This document shows, in pieces, positions 55,002 to 64,000 of a stretch of DNA of 64,000 bases. The notes beneath the pieces were generated by a model, which was given only the letters and a program-made list of their open reading frames with translations, searched no databases and was not told the origin of the DNA. This DNA comes from Chthoniobacteraceae bacterium. Lineage in GTDB: Bacteria; Verrucomicrobiota; Verrucomicrobiia; Chthoniobacterales; Chthoniobacteraceae. The stretch's first letter is position 1; each line of letters begins with the position of its first letter. A program made the translations under genes and the position numbers. The DNA lies in assembly GCA_947476045.1 (NCBI GenBank), contig CANJNZ010000005.1:1-64000 (forward strand). Direction: 5' to 3'.

Positions 55002-56252
55002 ATGTTTCCATCGCTTGCTCTCCGCATCCTTCGCACGACAGACACGCGCTGCCTCGGGAAATTCCTATGGAATTTCGGCTGCAAGGGACTCCGCTCGATT
55101 CAGCTTTTTAAAAAACGCATCAAGCGCGGCGAATTTTTTCCGCCCTTCCTCTATCTCTCGATTTTAAATTCCTGCAATTTGCGCTGTCAGGGTTGCTGGG
55201 TGGATGTCGAAGCGGAGCGCACACAGATCGATCTCGAAACGCTCAACCGCACCATCACCGACGCCAAGGCTCACGGAAACTCGTTCTTCGGCATCCTCGG
55301 CGGCGAACCGTTCATGCATCCCGAGTTGCTCGATCTCTTCGCGGCGCACCCGGACTGTTACTTCCAAGTTTTCACCAACGGCCAGTTCATCACCGAAAAA
55401 GTTGCGCGTCGCCTCCGCGAAATCGGCAACGTCACCCCGCTCATCAGCATCGAAGGACGCGAAGTCACCAGCGACGAACGGCGCGGCAACAAGCAAGTCT
55501 ATGAGCGCACCCTTCGCGGTCTGCGCGCGTGTTTGAAAGAAAAGCTCCTCACCGGTGTCGCCACCAGCGTGTGCCAGACAAATATCGGCGAACTTTGCAC
55601 CGAGCAGTGGCTCCGCGAACTCATCGAATTCGGCGCGCACTACGTATGGTTTCATACCTACCGTCCCGTGGGGCCGAAAATGAACCCCGCCCTCGCGCTC
55701 ACACCGCAACAGCTCGTGCAGGTGCGGCGCTTCGTCGTCGAGATGCGCACAAAAATGCCCATCGGAATCGTTGATGCCTATTACGATCACCGAGGCCAGG
55801 CGCTCTGCCCGATGAGCAACGGCATCTCGCATCACGTGAATCCACGCGGCGACATAGAGCCGTGCCCGATCATCCAGTTTGCCACGGAAAACATCCGCGA
55901 CCCGCGCGGCGTCTTCGCCACGATGCGCGATTCCGCTTTTCTCAAAGACTTCCGCGACATCAGCGCGCAGCACACACGCGGCTGCGTTGTTTTGGAAAGA
56001 CCCGACCTCGTGAAGGAAATCGTAATCAAGCATGGCGCACGCGACACGACGATGCGCGGCACTGCGATTGCCGAACTCGACGCGATGACCCCGCGCTTTT
56101 CCCAATGGCTCCCCGGCGAGGAAATCCCCGAGCAACACTGGATGTATCGTTGGGCAAAAAAATGGTGGTTCAACGATTTCGGCGCCTACGCAAAGGCCGA
56201 CCACGACGCGACTTCGAAAGCCAAGGTGAGGACGCTCGCTGGCACACTTTAG
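55002..56252 (+). CDS. Radical SAM/SPASM-type protein of unknown function
   Basis: A 416-aa protein from ATG 55002. The radical SAM cluster motif is CNLRCQGCW with Cys58, Cys62 and Cys65, followed by GGEP in FFGILGGEPFMHPE. A SPASM-like region CPMSNGISHHVNPRGDIEPC with more cysteines follows (about residues 268-290). The long C-terminal helix region has no known family. Substrate unknown; such proteins modify peptides, lipids or sugars. The gene is divergent from the PhoD gene across 175 bases. Confidence 0.85.
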   Translation: MFPSLALRILRTTDTRCLGKFLWNFGCKGLRSIQLFKKRIKRGEFFPPFLYLSILNSCNLRCQGCWVDVEAERTQIDLETLNRTITDAKAHGNSFFGILGGEPFMHPELLDLFAAHPDCYFQVFTNGQFITEKVARRLREIGNVTPLISIEGREVTSDERRGNKQVYERTLRGLRACLKEKLLTGVATSVCQTNIGELCTEQWLRELIEFGAHYVWFHTYRPVGPKMNPALALTPQQLVQVRRFVVEMRTKMPIGIVDAYYDHRGQALCPMSNGISHHVNPRGDIEPCPIIQFATENIRDPRGVFATMRDSAFLKDFRDISAQHTRGCVVLERPDLVKEIVIKHGARDTTMRGTAIAELDAMTPRFSQWLPGEEIPEQHWMYRWAKKWWFNDFGAYAKADHDATSKAKVRTLAGTL

Positions 56253-56298
56253 CAGGCTAGAATAGATTTATTGCTAATGAGCGAAGGCCTTTGCTGGC

Positions 56299-56327
56299 TT
56301 GACGACCGAGGCTCCGCCATCTAGCCA
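56299..56327 (+). promoter_or_regulatory. Candidate promoter of the Ala/Pro/Lys-rich protein gene
   Basis: TTGACG at 56299-56304 and TAGCCA at 56322-56327 have a spacing of exactly 17 bases and lie about 70 bases before the ATG at 56397. It resembles a sigma-70 promoter with a weak -10. The alternative is read-through from the radical SAM gene. Confidence 0.3.
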
Positions 56328-56396
56328 CGGCACGGCAAGGACGGTCCCCCAAGGGCTCCGCCGTTGCTCCCAAAACAAACCAAACTCAAGAACAAC

Positions 56397-56942
56397 ATGA
56401 AAAAACTACTATTCACCCTCGCTATCACCCTCGCTTTTGCGTCCACTCCTGCAGCGTTCGCGCAAGCTAAGAAGAAAGCCGCAGCCGCACCTGCTGCCGC
56501 TCCTGCCGCTCCTGCCGCCGCCGCCCCCGCAGCGGAAGCCGCCAAGCCTGCCGAGAAGCCCGCAGCGCCAGCCGCGAAAGCTCCCAAGCCTCTTCCGTTC
56601 AGCTCGACTGCGGATGAAATTGACGCCGCTGGCAAATCTTTCACCCACGCCAATGCCGATGGCAAAAAAGTGAAGAACGTGGTGACCGACAAAACGGAAA
56701 TCAAAAACGGCGAGGCCGCCGCGAAGTTTGAAGACATCAAAGTCGGCGACAAAGTTTCCGGCCTGCGTTTGAAAAAGAATGCCGACGGCACCGAATACGA
56801 AGTGGTGAAGATCACCAAGTTCGCAGCTCCCGCAGCGAAGAAGGCCGACGCTCCTGCTGAAAAGAAGGAGAAGCCAGCGAAGAAGGCCGACAAGGCCGCG
56901 CCAGCCGCTGCTCCTGCTGCTCCTGCTGCTGAAAAGAAGTAA
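56397..56942 (+). CDS. Secreted Ala/Pro/Lys-rich protein with a small central OB-like domain
   Basis: A 181-aa protein from ATG 56397 (MKKLLFTLAITLAFASTPAA, signal peptide ending AFA). The flanks are low-complexity Ala/Pro/Lys repeats, while residues about 65-140 form a folded core with IDAAGKSFTHANADGKKVKN and KVGDKVSGLRLKKNADG. This core resembles the DUF5666 pattern. The basic tails may bind DNA, peptidoglycan or polyanions. It has its own terminator and is probably well expressed. Confidence 0.75.
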   Translation: MKKLLFTLAITLAFASTPAAFAQAKKKAAAAPAAAPAAPAAAAPAAEAAKPAEKPAAPAAKAPKPLPFSSTADEIDAAGKSFTHANADGKKVKNVVTDKTEIKNGEAAAKFEDIKVGDKVSGLRLKKNADGTEYEVVKITKFAAPAAKKADAPAEKKEKPAKKADKAAPAAAPAAPAAEKK

Positions 56943-56963
56943 TTCAGCGCTCCCATTCACAAT

Positions 56964-56998
56964 AGCCGGCACCTGCCACAGCGGGTGCCGGCTTTTTG
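56964..56998 (+). terminator. Rho-independent terminator
   Basis: AGCCGGCACC at 56964-56973 pairs exactly with GGTGCCGGCT at 56984-56993, with a 10-base loop, followed by TTTTTG. It ends the unit of the Ala/Pro/Lys-rich protein. Confidence 0.85.
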
Positions 56999-57150
56999 TT
57001 GCTTGCGTTCAGCAGCGCTGCACAGAATTTGCCTGCAACCTTGCGTTCTAAAATTTTCGCGCCATTGTCCGCGCCCTGTTTCGCGGGGCAGGCGCTCATG
57101 CCGGCACGCGGCACGGGCACACTGGAAAGGGAACAAATTTAAATACAGCC

Positions 57151-58860
57151 ATGAGCACTGAAACCATCGCAGCAACGACCACCGAGAAGAAGCCAACTCA
57201 CAACGAGGAAATCAAACTCGCCATACCGACACTTGCCGGGACTTTGGCCGCGACGCTCGCAGACCCTGCACTCGACCGTTTTTCAGAGGACGATCAGCAG
57301 TTCATGAAATTCCACGGCATCTACCAGCAGGACGACCGCGACCTTCGCAAGACGGGAAAGAAGTTCATGTTCATGATTCGCGGGCGCATCCCCGGCGGCG
57401 TGCTCCAGCCGAAGGGCTACCTCGTGTATGACCGCCTCGCGACCGAATACGGCAACAACACGCTGCGTCTCACTTCGAGGCAGAGCTTTCAATTTCACGG
57501 CGTTGTGAAAAGCGGACTCGGGCCGCTGATGAAGAAAATCAACGAAGCGATGATGGACACGCTCGCTGCGTGCGGCGACGTGAACCGCAACGTGATGGCT
57601 CCATCCGCCCCGGCGCGCGATGCGCTCGGCCAGCGGTTGCGCGACGATGCCCGGCGCGTGAGCGAGGCGCTGATGCCGAAGACGAAGGCGTATCACTCGA
57701 TCTGGGTCGAGGGCGTTCAGCTCAATCTCGAAGAACCGGAGAACAAAGAGTTCGTAGATCCGCTCTACGGAAAGACGTATCTGCCACGGAAATTCAAAAC
57801 CGCATTTGCGCTCGCGCCAGTCAATGACGTGGATCTTTTCACAAACTGCCTCGGCTATATCGGCATCGCCGATGCGAATGGCGAACTCGCTGGCTACAAC
57901 CTCACCGTCGGAGGCGGCCTCGGTCGCTCGCATGGAAATACGATGACGTATCCGCGTATGGCGGACGTGATCGGCTTTGTGACGCCGGAGCAGCTTGTCG
58001 AGGTTTCACGTGGAGTGCTCACCGTGCATCGCGATTTCGGCGACCGCACAGACCGCAAACACGCGCGCTTGAAGTATATTTTGGAAGAGAAAGGCGCAGC
58101 GTGGTTCCGCGCGGAACTGGAGAGCCGTCTCGGTTACAAGCTGGCAGAGGCGCGTCCGTTTGAGTTCACGAGTCAGAGCGATTCGTTCGGCTGGCACCAG
58201 CAGGCCGACGGGAATCTGTATCTCGGACTTTTCGTGCTCACCGGTCGCATCAAGGACGACGGTGCCTACCGTCTGAAATCCGGCCTGCGCGCCGTTGTGG
58301 AAAAATTCGACCCCGAAGTGCGCCTCACGCCTTCGCAAAACATCGTGCTTTGCAACATCGCGCCCGCTCAGCGCGAGGCCATCACCGCTTTACTCGCCGA
58401 GCACGGCGTGCCGGTTGAGAATCAGGCCACCATCATCCGCCGCGCCAGCATGGCGTGCCCCTCGATGCCCACTTGCGGCCTCGGCCTCGCGGAAAGCGAA
58501 CGCTATTTGCCCGGACTGATGGATCGCATCGAGACGAAGCTCGGATCGCTCGGACTTTCCGACGAAGAAATCGTCATCCGCATGACAGGCTGCCCGAACG
58601 GCTGCGCACGCCCCTACATGGCCGAGATTGGTTTCGTCGGCAAAGGCCCCGGACGCTACCAGCTCTGGCTCGGCGGAAACGTCTCCAGCACCCGCCTCAA
58701 CCGCGTTTACAAAGAGACCGTGAAAGACGCCGAGATGGACGCCGAACTAGGGGCCCTCTTCGAGCGCTGGAAAAACACCCGCATTGGGGCTGAACGCTTT
58801 GGCGACTGGGCCGCGCGCGTCGTCTGGCCCGAAATCGTCGAAACACCCGCTGCGGTTTAA
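57151..58860 (+). CDS. cysI: Assimilatory sulfite reductase hemoprotein (siroheme, Fe-S; CysI/Sir type)
   Basis: A 569-aa enzyme that reduces sulfite to sulfide. The siroheme/4Fe-4S cysteines are in ACPSMPTCGLGLAESERY and MTGCPNGCARPY. SRQSFQFHG, early in the protein, is the siroheme-arginine block. Two ferredoxin-like half-domains repeat over the chain. It could use NADPH-CysJ or ferredoxin; the partner is not visible. The start ATG 57151 has a GGAAAGGGA site upstream. The cysH-like gene at 63666 belongs to the same pathway. Confidence 0.92.
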   Translation: MSTETIAATTTEKKPTHNEEIKLAIPTLAGTLAATLADPALDRFSEDDQQFMKFHGIYQQDDRDLRKTGKKFMFMIRGRIPGGVLQPKGYLVYDRLATEYGNNTLRLTSRQSFQFHGVVKSGLGPLMKKINEAMMDTLAACGDVNRNVMAPSAPARDALGQRLRDDARRVSEALMPKTKAYHSIWVEGVQLNLEEPENKEFVDPLYGKTYLPRKFKTAFALAPVNDVDLFTNCLGYIGIADANGELAGYNLTVGGGLGRSHGNTMTYPRMADVIGFVTPEQLVEVSRGVLTVHRDFGDRTDRKHARLKYILEEKGAAWFRAELESRLGYKLAEARPFEFTSQSDSFGWHQQADGNLYLGLFVLTGRIKDDGAYRLKSGLRAVVEKFDPEVRLTPSQNIVLCNIAPAQREAITALLAEHGVPVENQATIIRRASMACPSMPTCGLGLAESERYLPGLMDRIETKLGSLGLSDEEIVIRMTGCPNGCARPYMAEIGFVGKGPGRYQLWLGGNVSSTRLNRVYKETVKDAEMDAELGALFERWKNTRIGAERFGDWAARVVWPEIVETPAAV

Positions 58861-59009
58861 AACGAGATAATATCGTATAATAACAACGTGGACAACGACA
58901 TGTATTTGTCCATTTAGATATCTTTGAATGTCTAAAAGATGTTGTGTTTTTTTCCGCAACGACAGGTGAAAAATACTCTATTTGGCGCGTTGTAGGCTAA
59001 GAAGAGTGT

Positions 59010-61163
59010 ATGGCCGCAGCAGCGCCAGCCGATTTAGCCCAAATATTCATTCGCACCGAGCCCTTCGATCAGATGTCCTCGGAGCTACGTTCTCGTTTGC
59101 TTTCACAGGCCTCCTCGAAGCGCTTTCTCGAGGGTGAACAATTATTCCCCGAAAACCAGCCACCGGAGGATGTGTGTATCCTTCTCCAGGGTAAGGTGTG
59201 TATTTTTGCTGATTTGCCTGGTGAAAAAGACGCTGTATTTCTGGAAGAACTTGGCCCTGGCGCGTGTGTGGGATGGAACTCTGCACTTTCCGGCACCGTC
59301 GGTTTGAGAGCTTTGGCAACGACAGATGCACTTGGTTTGCTCGTTGCTGCGCCAGCGTTTCTGGAAATGGCCCGCTACGATCCTGTGTTGAAGGAGGCGA
59401 TTTTCAAGAAACCTAGCAAAGGCGAGGTGTGGCACGCGGTGGCTGCGGAAATCGAGCGGCGCAAACTGGGTGTCGGCAGTCTTCGTCAGATTGTGGAAAA
59501 ATTAGTGGATGACTGTGTCGCGCGCGACTGGCCGGAGGATGAAGTATCGATAGAGGTCGATAAGGATCGTATCTGGGTCGTGAGCGGCGGTGAGGGCGTG
59601 AGTCCCGGTGCGCGCTGGAAGGATGACACGGGAGTATTATGGGCGCGACTCATTGGCTTGCCTGCTGAGCGACTTGGCAGGGCGCTGGTAGTGAATCGCG
59701 CAGGCCCGGCTCGTGAGAGCCTGCGGAGTCCGCGAATAAGTTCCGTAAGCAGTGTGAAAAAAAAAGATACGGCCCCCAAAACTTCTGATTCCTCGGAGTT
59801 GGCTGCGGTGAAAGCGCAGAAAGTATCGACACCGAAATGGCGCGGACTATTGCGCATGGCAACCGTCGGAATTTTCGCGCTCTTGTTCCTCCTCGTAGCA
59901 GCGGCCTTTTGGGCTCAGAAACAGCCAGCCATGGAGTCAGTCTCTATTCGAGGAACGCTCGTTTTTTCCGGTGAGAGCCGGAATATTAACGCTGTTTTCG
60001 ATGGCACGCTCATCGAATTGGGCATCCATCCCGGGCAACGTATCGAGCGGGGAGCCACCATCGCTGTCATTCGGCCGATATTTGATGAGGCACGCGCCAA
60101 AGAACTTGTAGAAGCCCGCAATCAGGCGCTGACGCAGGCGGAATTTTGCAACGGAGTAATCTTGGGGCGCCCCGTGAAATGGACAGGTATTCCAGCATCT
60201 CTCGTTGAACTTGCACGTGAGCACGCGGCATTGGTCGGCGAATTACGCGTTCTAAATGCGATTCAGCGCGGCGGTGGAAATATGGCCGACCTCAGCGTGG
60301 AAGAGCGCAAACGAGTTGAGACGTATTTTAGCACACTACGCGAAAACCGGCTCGACCGTGCCAGTTCCGCCTCACGCGATATTGAGGCCCGCAGGGAAGA
60401 TTTACGCGAGGCCGAGGACGCGCTGCGCGAAGCGCAGTCTGAACTACGCGTGCAAAGTGAAGCATACTCGCAGTTGCGTGCTCAAAAAAATGACGATGCC
60501 AGGGAGGAATACTCAGTCGCCCAACGTGCAGTAGCCACGCTGAAACGCGGAGTGAACCAGCGTCAGGAGGTGGTGAATCGTATTCGCAAGGAGATCACTG
60601 CGATGAATGTCTCCAAAGAGCCGATGAAAAAAATCGAGCCGCAGAAAACAGATGCCTTTGAAACTACGAATGCCGCCCTGGCCTCGATCGAAAAACAACT
60701 CAAAAATCAAAGCATTGAGCAGCGCCAGATCGCATCTGAAAATGAGAAAACACTGGCGCAAATGCGGGCGGATAACGCGCCCAGAATCATACAGGCGGCT
60801 CAGCGGGGATTGATCGTAGAGACCAAGCCAATCCCTGCGGGAACATTTGTGCGTTCCGATACTTTTCTCGGGCGTCTCGTTACGCGCCAATCATGGCAGG
60901 TCCAATGTCGCTCAGCACAGGTGGCGCTGCTTCAGCATAGGCAGGCTATGACATTGTTGGTGTCTGGCAGCGATGGCTCCACGATGCGATTGCCGGAGAT
61001 ATTCGATATGGCTCCTGAGGTCGCATCGAAAAACCAAACGATGCTTCGCCTGCAAGCCTCCCGTGATACGTGGCGTGACGGTGCTCCAGTCCGGATCGAG
61101 GCGACTGTGCAGGCCGGCACCCTTATGGATCGTTTGCTGGCTAAAAACGATGTGATGCGCTGA
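59010..61163 (+). CDS. Fusion of cNMP-binding-like domain and HlyD-type membrane-fusion protein
   Basis: A 717-aa protein. Residues about 15-130 resemble the Crp/PKA cNMP-binding fold (RFLEGEQLFPENQPPEDVCI, ILLQGKVCIF) but lack the Glu and Arg of the phosphate-binding cassette. An uncharacterised 140-275 region follows, then one helix (281-302, FALLFLLVAAAFW), a biotinyl-lipoyl-like hairpin (312-355: VFDGTLIELGIHPGQRIERG), and a long coiled coil (about 357-600). The end is a HlyD barrel. ABC or peptidase partners are not found nearby. The gene is poorer in GC than its neighbours. Confidence 0.75.
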   Translation: MAAAAPADLAQIFIRTEPFDQMSSELRSRLLSQASSKRFLEGEQLFPENQPPEDVCILLQGKVCIFADLPGEKDAVFLEELGPGACVGWNSALSGTVGLRALATTDALGLLVAAPAFLEMARYDPVLKEAIFKKPSKGEVWHAVAAEIERRKLGVGSLRQIVEKLVDDCVARDWPEDEVSIEVDKDRIWVVSGGEGVSPGARWKDDTGVLWARLIGLPAERLGRALVVNRAGPARESLRSPRISSVSSVKKKDTAPKTSDSSELAAVKAQKVSTPKWRGLLRMATVGIFALLFLLVAAAFWAQKQPAMESVSIRGTLVFSGESRNINAVFDGTLIELGIHPGQRIERGATIAVIRPIFDEARAKELVEARNQALTQAEFCNGVILGRPVKWTGIPASLVELAREHAALVGELRVLNAIQRGGGNMADLSVEERKRVETYFSTLRENRLDRASSASRDIEARREDLREAEDALREAQSELRVQSEAYSQLRAQKNDDAREEYSVAQRAVATLKRGVNQRQEVVNRIRKEITAMNVSKEPMKKIEPQKTDAFETTNAALASIEKQLKNQSIEQRQIASENEKTLAQMRADNAPRIIQAAQRGLIVETKPIPAGTFVRSDTFLGRLVTRQSWQVQCRSAQVALLQHRQAMTLLVSGSDGSTMRLPEIFDMAPEVASKNQTMLRLQASRDTWRDGAPVRIEATVQAGTLMDRLLAKNDVMR

Positions 61164-61172
61164 GCGTCTGTT

Positions 61173-61664
61173 TCAATCGCGGAAATTTCCGAATGCGAGG
61201 CCGACGCCGAAATCTTTGGAGCGGCAGAAAGCGATGACTGCCTGCAAGTCGTCGCGGTTTTTTCCGGTCACGCGGATCTGGCGTTCCTGCAAAGCGCTCT
61301 GCACTTTGAGGCCCTGTAATTTAATCGAGGCGACAATCTCCTTCGCCTTGTCGCCATCGAGACCCTGCTTGATGAGTAATTCCTGTGTTGCGTGGCCGAG
61401 CGGCGATATGGCCGGGTCTTTGCGATCCACGTTACGCAAGTCCACGCCGCGTTTGCTCAGTTTTCCGATCACGATGTCGTGCAGACTGCGCAGACGGCTT
61501 GCGTCCTCGGCGGTGAGTTTGATTTTCGATGTCTTGAGGTCGAGTTCGATGGAGGACGTGCTCCCTTTGAAATCAAAACGCGTGGCGAGTTCCTTGTTCG
61601 CTTGGTTGATCGCGTTGTCGAGTTCCTGAGTGTTCACTTCGCTGGTGATGTCGAAAGAAGGCAT
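61173..61664 (-). CDS. YajQ/DUF520 nucleotide-binding protein
   Basis: A 163-aa protein from ATG 61664 (MPSFDITSEVNTQELDNAIN). The family wording RFDFKGSTSSIELD and IKLQGLKVQSALQERQIRVTGKNRDDL is intact. Members bind c-di-GMP or tRNA-like nucleic acids and act in regulation. The longer frame to 62195 is a shadow of the next gene. It ends 9 bases from the convergent HlyD fusion. Confidence 0.95.
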   Translation of the reverse strand: MPSFDITSEVNTQELDNAINQANKELATRFDFKGSTSSIELDLKTSKIKLTAEDASRLRSLHDIVIGKLSKRGVDLRNVDRKDPAISPLGHATQELLIKQGLDGDKAKEIVASIKLQGLKVQSALQERQIRVTGKNRDDLQAVIAFCRSKDFGVGLAFGNFRD

Positions 61665-61802
61665 TGGCGGAGAATGGCAGAGATGTTTGAGGTTGGAAGT
61701 TACTATTTCCAGTGCGTGTGATTTGAATGTGGGCAACTGGTAGTTTGTTTTCGACAAATTCTGTCTTTTGCAAAGTGACGTGCGCACTTTACACAGCCAC
61801 GC

Positions 61803-62954
61803 ATGAATCTGATACGCACTGCTTACGGAACTTGGAATGCTGGCCGCTATATGCACTTTGGCGAGCCGGTGGATGATGCGCGCTTTGAAGCGTGCATCCG
61901 CCGCGCGTATGAAAAAGGCATCCGCACTTTCATGACTGCTGATGTCTATGGAAACGGCGAAGCCGACGAGGCGCTCGGTCGTGCACTCAGCGGCGTGCCG
62001 CGCGACAGCTACTGTCTCGTGGAAATGATCGGCCACGATTTCTACGGCGGTGTGCGCGACGGGCAAAAGGGGTTTCCGCGTTTCACCGACCCGCGCATCC
62101 GTCAGGCGAGCGACTACGCAGACTATGTTCGCATGGCCACGGAAAAGGCGCTCGCCCGCTGCAAGACGGATCATTTCGACTGTGTGATGCTGCACAACCC
62201 GGACAGCATCGGCTACTCACAGGAGTCGGTGTGGAGCGCGCTCGCAAAAGTGCAGGAGGAAAAATTGACCGAGATGCTTGGCGTGGCTCCGGGGCCCGCG
62301 AATGGTTTCTCTCTCGATTTGATTTTGTGCATGGAGCGGTTCGCGTCGCTGATTGACTGGACGATGATCATCCTCAATCCGCTGGAGCCGTGGCCCGGCC
62401 AGCTCGTGCTGGATGCGGCGCAAAAGCATAACGTTTCCATTGTCACGCGTGTGGTGGATTACGGCGGGTTGTTTCACGGCGACGTGCGGCCTGGCCACAC
62501 ATTCGGCACTCGCGACCACCGCACATTCCGTCCGCAGGGCTGGGTGGATGCGGGCTGCGCGAAACTCGATGCGATGCGCGTCATCGCCGAAAAGCACGGC
62601 ATCACGATGCTCCAGCTTTCGTGCGTGTGGAATCTCAGTCAGTCAACCGTGCGCAGCGTGGTGCCCACGCTCATTCAGGAAGTCGCTCAGACAAACGGCG
62701 CGAAGGTGAAAACCATCGAGGAGAAAATTGACGAGCTTGCCGCGCTGCCGGATGTGAAGTTGAGCGCTGGGGAAATCGAACAACTCGCCGCCATCGGAAA
62801 CAACAAGGGTTGCATGGAATTGAAAGGCGGCAATCCCGGTCACACGACTGAACCCGTTGCAGATCGCTGGTCGCTCAATACCGATTTGCTCGACGTAGCT
62901 GCCCGTTGGAAAATCGAGCCTGCGCGTGACCTCACGTGCACGCATGCTGCATAG
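61803..62954 (+). CDS. Aldo/keto reductase-like protein
   Basis: A 383-aa protein. The AKR pattern shows TFMTADVYGNGEADEALGRA (catalytic Asp and Tyr), FDCVMLHNPDS and MLQLSCVWNLSQSTVRSVVP. It is longer than usual because of a C-terminal extension of about 60 residues. The expected catalytic Lys/His are not clearly placed, so substrate and cofactor are uncertain. It is divergent from YajQ across 138 bases. Confidence 0.85.
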   Translation: MNLIRTAYGTWNAGRYMHFGEPVDDARFEACIRRAYEKGIRTFMTADVYGNGEADEALGRALSGVPRDSYCLVEMIGHDFYGGVRDGQKGFPRFTDPRIRQASDYADYVRMATEKALARCKTDHFDCVMLHNPDSIGYSQESVWSALAKVQEEKLTEMLGVAPGPANGFSLDLILCMERFASLIDWTMIILNPLEPWPGQLVLDAAQKHNVSIVTRVVDYGGLFHGDVRPGHTFGTRDHRTFRPQGWVDAGCAKLDAMRVIAEKHGITMLQLSCVWNLSQSTVRSVVPTLIQEVAQTNGAKVKTIEEKIDELAALPDVKLSAGEIEQLAAIGNNKGCMELKGGNPGHTTEPVADRWSLNTDLLDVAARWKIEPARDLTCTHAA

Positions 62955-62962
62955 CCGTCGCG

Positions 62963-63502
62963 CTACGCGGGAAGCATTCCGCTTTTGCGGGCGAAATTGA
63001 ACACGCCGCCAGCGTCAATCACCGGCTTGGCTTCGCCGAGAGGCTTTAGCGCGTGCGTCTGGCCGTTCACGGTCAGCGTATTTGCATCGAGGTCGAGCGT
63101 TCCCACATCGCCTGTTTTGAGCACGTCGCAGAGGCGTGAGGTGGCGTCGTAGGGATACAGTTCGCCGGTTGCCACACAGTTGCGGAAAAAGATGCGCGCA
63201 AAGCTGTCTGCGATCACCGCCTCACAACCCGCCGCACCCATCGCGATAGGCGCGTGTTCGCGTGAACTGCCGCAGCCGAAGTTCCGCCCAGCGACGACGA
63301 TTTTATACTGCGTCTTCGTTCCCTCGGGCACAAACTTCACCGGATACTGGTCGTCCGGCAGACCGATGAGCGCGTAGCTTCCGAGCTTTTCGTATTCATC
63401 CGGCTTGGTCGGCACGAGCGTGAGGTAGCACGCGGGGATGATTTGGTCGGTGTCTATGTTGTCGCGGACGACGAAAATCGGGCTGGTGATAGTATTGGCC
63501 AT
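62963..63502 (-). CDS. leuD: 3-Isopropylmalate dehydratase small subunit
   Basis: A 179-aa subunit from ATG 63502 ([20 protein letters not shown]). The family pocket [17 protein letters not shown] and FARIFFRNC are intact. It works with LeuC, not in the window, in leucine synthesis; it could also be a homoaconitase small subunit. It is 8 bases from the convergent aldo/keto reductase. Confidence 0.94.
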   Translation of the reverse strand: MANTITSPIFVVRDNIDTDQIIPACYLTLVPTKPDEYEKLGSYALIGLPDDQYPVKFVPEGTKTQYKIVVAGRNFGCGSSREHAPIAMGAAGCEAVIADSFARIFFRNCVATGELYPYDATSRLCDVLKTGDVGTLDLDANTLTVNGQTHALKPLGEAKPVIDAGGVFNFARKSGMLPA

Positions 63503-63665
63503 AAATCGAGAGTGCCCAAGAAAGCGCAGGACGCCCGCGAGGGAAACGGAAAAATAGCATTTGTAAGCTTCCCGCAGCGATGATGCGTGCAAATTCATTC
63601 ACCAATCTCGGGCACTTGCTCTTGCACTCGCGGGGTTTTCGCCCGATACGTGCCGCCCATTTTTC

Positions 63666-64000
63666 ATGTCATTGCAGCTTTCAGAAATCTCGCCCGATGA
63701 GGTGAAGCGGTTGGCGGCGGAGTTTGAATCCGCATCGCTCACCGATGTGCTCGGCTGGATTTGGAACAAGTTCGGCACGCGCGCGGCGGTCGGGACGAGT
63801 TTTCAGGGGGCAGGTCTGGTGATGATCGACCACGCAATCAAAGCCGGCTTCCGGTTCCCGATTTTCACGCTCGATACGAATTTACTCTTTACCGAAACCT
63901 ACGAGTTGAAGTCGCGACTGGAGAAACACTGGGGTATCGAAATCGAAGCCATCCAGCCCGCGCAGACCGTTGAGGAACAGGCGGCGGAGTATGGCGCGGA
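63666..64000 (+). CDS. cysH: Phosphoadenosine/adenosine phosphosulfate reductase, N-terminal part (cut by window edge)
   Basis: The open frame from ATG 63666 (MSLQLSEISPDEVKRLAA) runs to the window end. The PP-loop region is AVGTSFQGAGLVMIDHA and the next block is IFTLDTNLLFTETYEL, matching APS/PAPS reductases, which make sulfite for CysI at 57151-58860. The C-terminal cysteines that tell APS from PAPS types lie beyond the window. It is divergent from leuD. Confidence 0.85.
   Translation, partial: MSLQLSEISPDEVKRLAAEFESASLTDVLGWIWNKFGTRAAVGTSFQGAGLVMIDHAIKAGFRFPIFTLDTNLLFTETYELKSRLEKHWGIEIEAIQPAQTVEEQAAEYGA

Overview
The window is a dense, GC-rich bacterial chromosome segment with short intergenic gaps and many 1-8 bp stop/start overlaps. 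It encodes housekeeping genes, a large MoxR/DUF58/BatA-type von Willebrand (vWA) cluster with two ABC exporters, a short region-1.1-lacking RpoD, and many toxin-antitoxin (TA) fragments. This mix fits Verrucomicrobiota best (Chthoniobacter/Opitutus-like). That is inference from gene style and composition; no database search was possible.

Layout. 1-132: tail of an IS630-type transposase. 145-10087: housekeeping genes, namely aroK, the tightly overlapped chain purE-purK-tsaC-murJ, hemB, a DUF374 acyltransferase, folD with an EamA permease, and rpoD with a strong terminator. 10108-31209: a 21-kb, mostly minus-strand cluster. In transcription order it holds a 1002-aa vWA/GATase-like membrane protein, a small DMT permease, MoxR, a small protein plus nucleotidyltransferase pair, DUF58, a VapBC-like pair, a BatA-type vWA protein, and two ABC-2 export modules. 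Each ABC module carries a large membrane protein with a GATase-like extracytoplasmic domain. One plus-strand secreted protein gene (23746-24684) interrupts the cluster. 31331-33928: gcvH, gcvT and a rhomboid protease. 33985-34332: a nested inverted-repeat element. 34326-38445: pyrD, a ParDE pair, scpA-scpB and a lipoprotein. 38442-40881: an SDR enzyme, a small membrane protein, an ECF sigma factor and a convergent PAS/anti-sigma-like protein. 41105-47264: topoisomerase IV parC and parE, separated by an opposite-strand TA/Mrr island. 47468-54826: pheA, pirin, an SDR-LarA pair, queG, a polysaccharide deacetylase and a PhoD-like phosphatase. 55002-64000: a radical SAM protein, an Ala/Pro/Lys-rich secreted protein, a sulfite reductase, an unusual cNMP-like/HlyD fusion, YajQ, an aldo/keto reductase, leuD and the start of a PAPS/APS reductase.

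How it works together. The purine, heme, folate, shikimate/Phe, leucine and sulfur genes suggest a largely prototrophic free-living cell. The main candidate for an undescribed system is the vWA-MoxR-DUF58-BatA-ABC-GATase-like cluster. It looks like a cell-envelope assembly or export machine whose parts are translationally coupled. Secondary points of interest are the cNMP-like/HlyD fusion, the PAS-bearing anti-sigma-like protein beside an ECF sigma gene, the TA/Mrr island between parE and parC, and the nested repeat element before pyrD.
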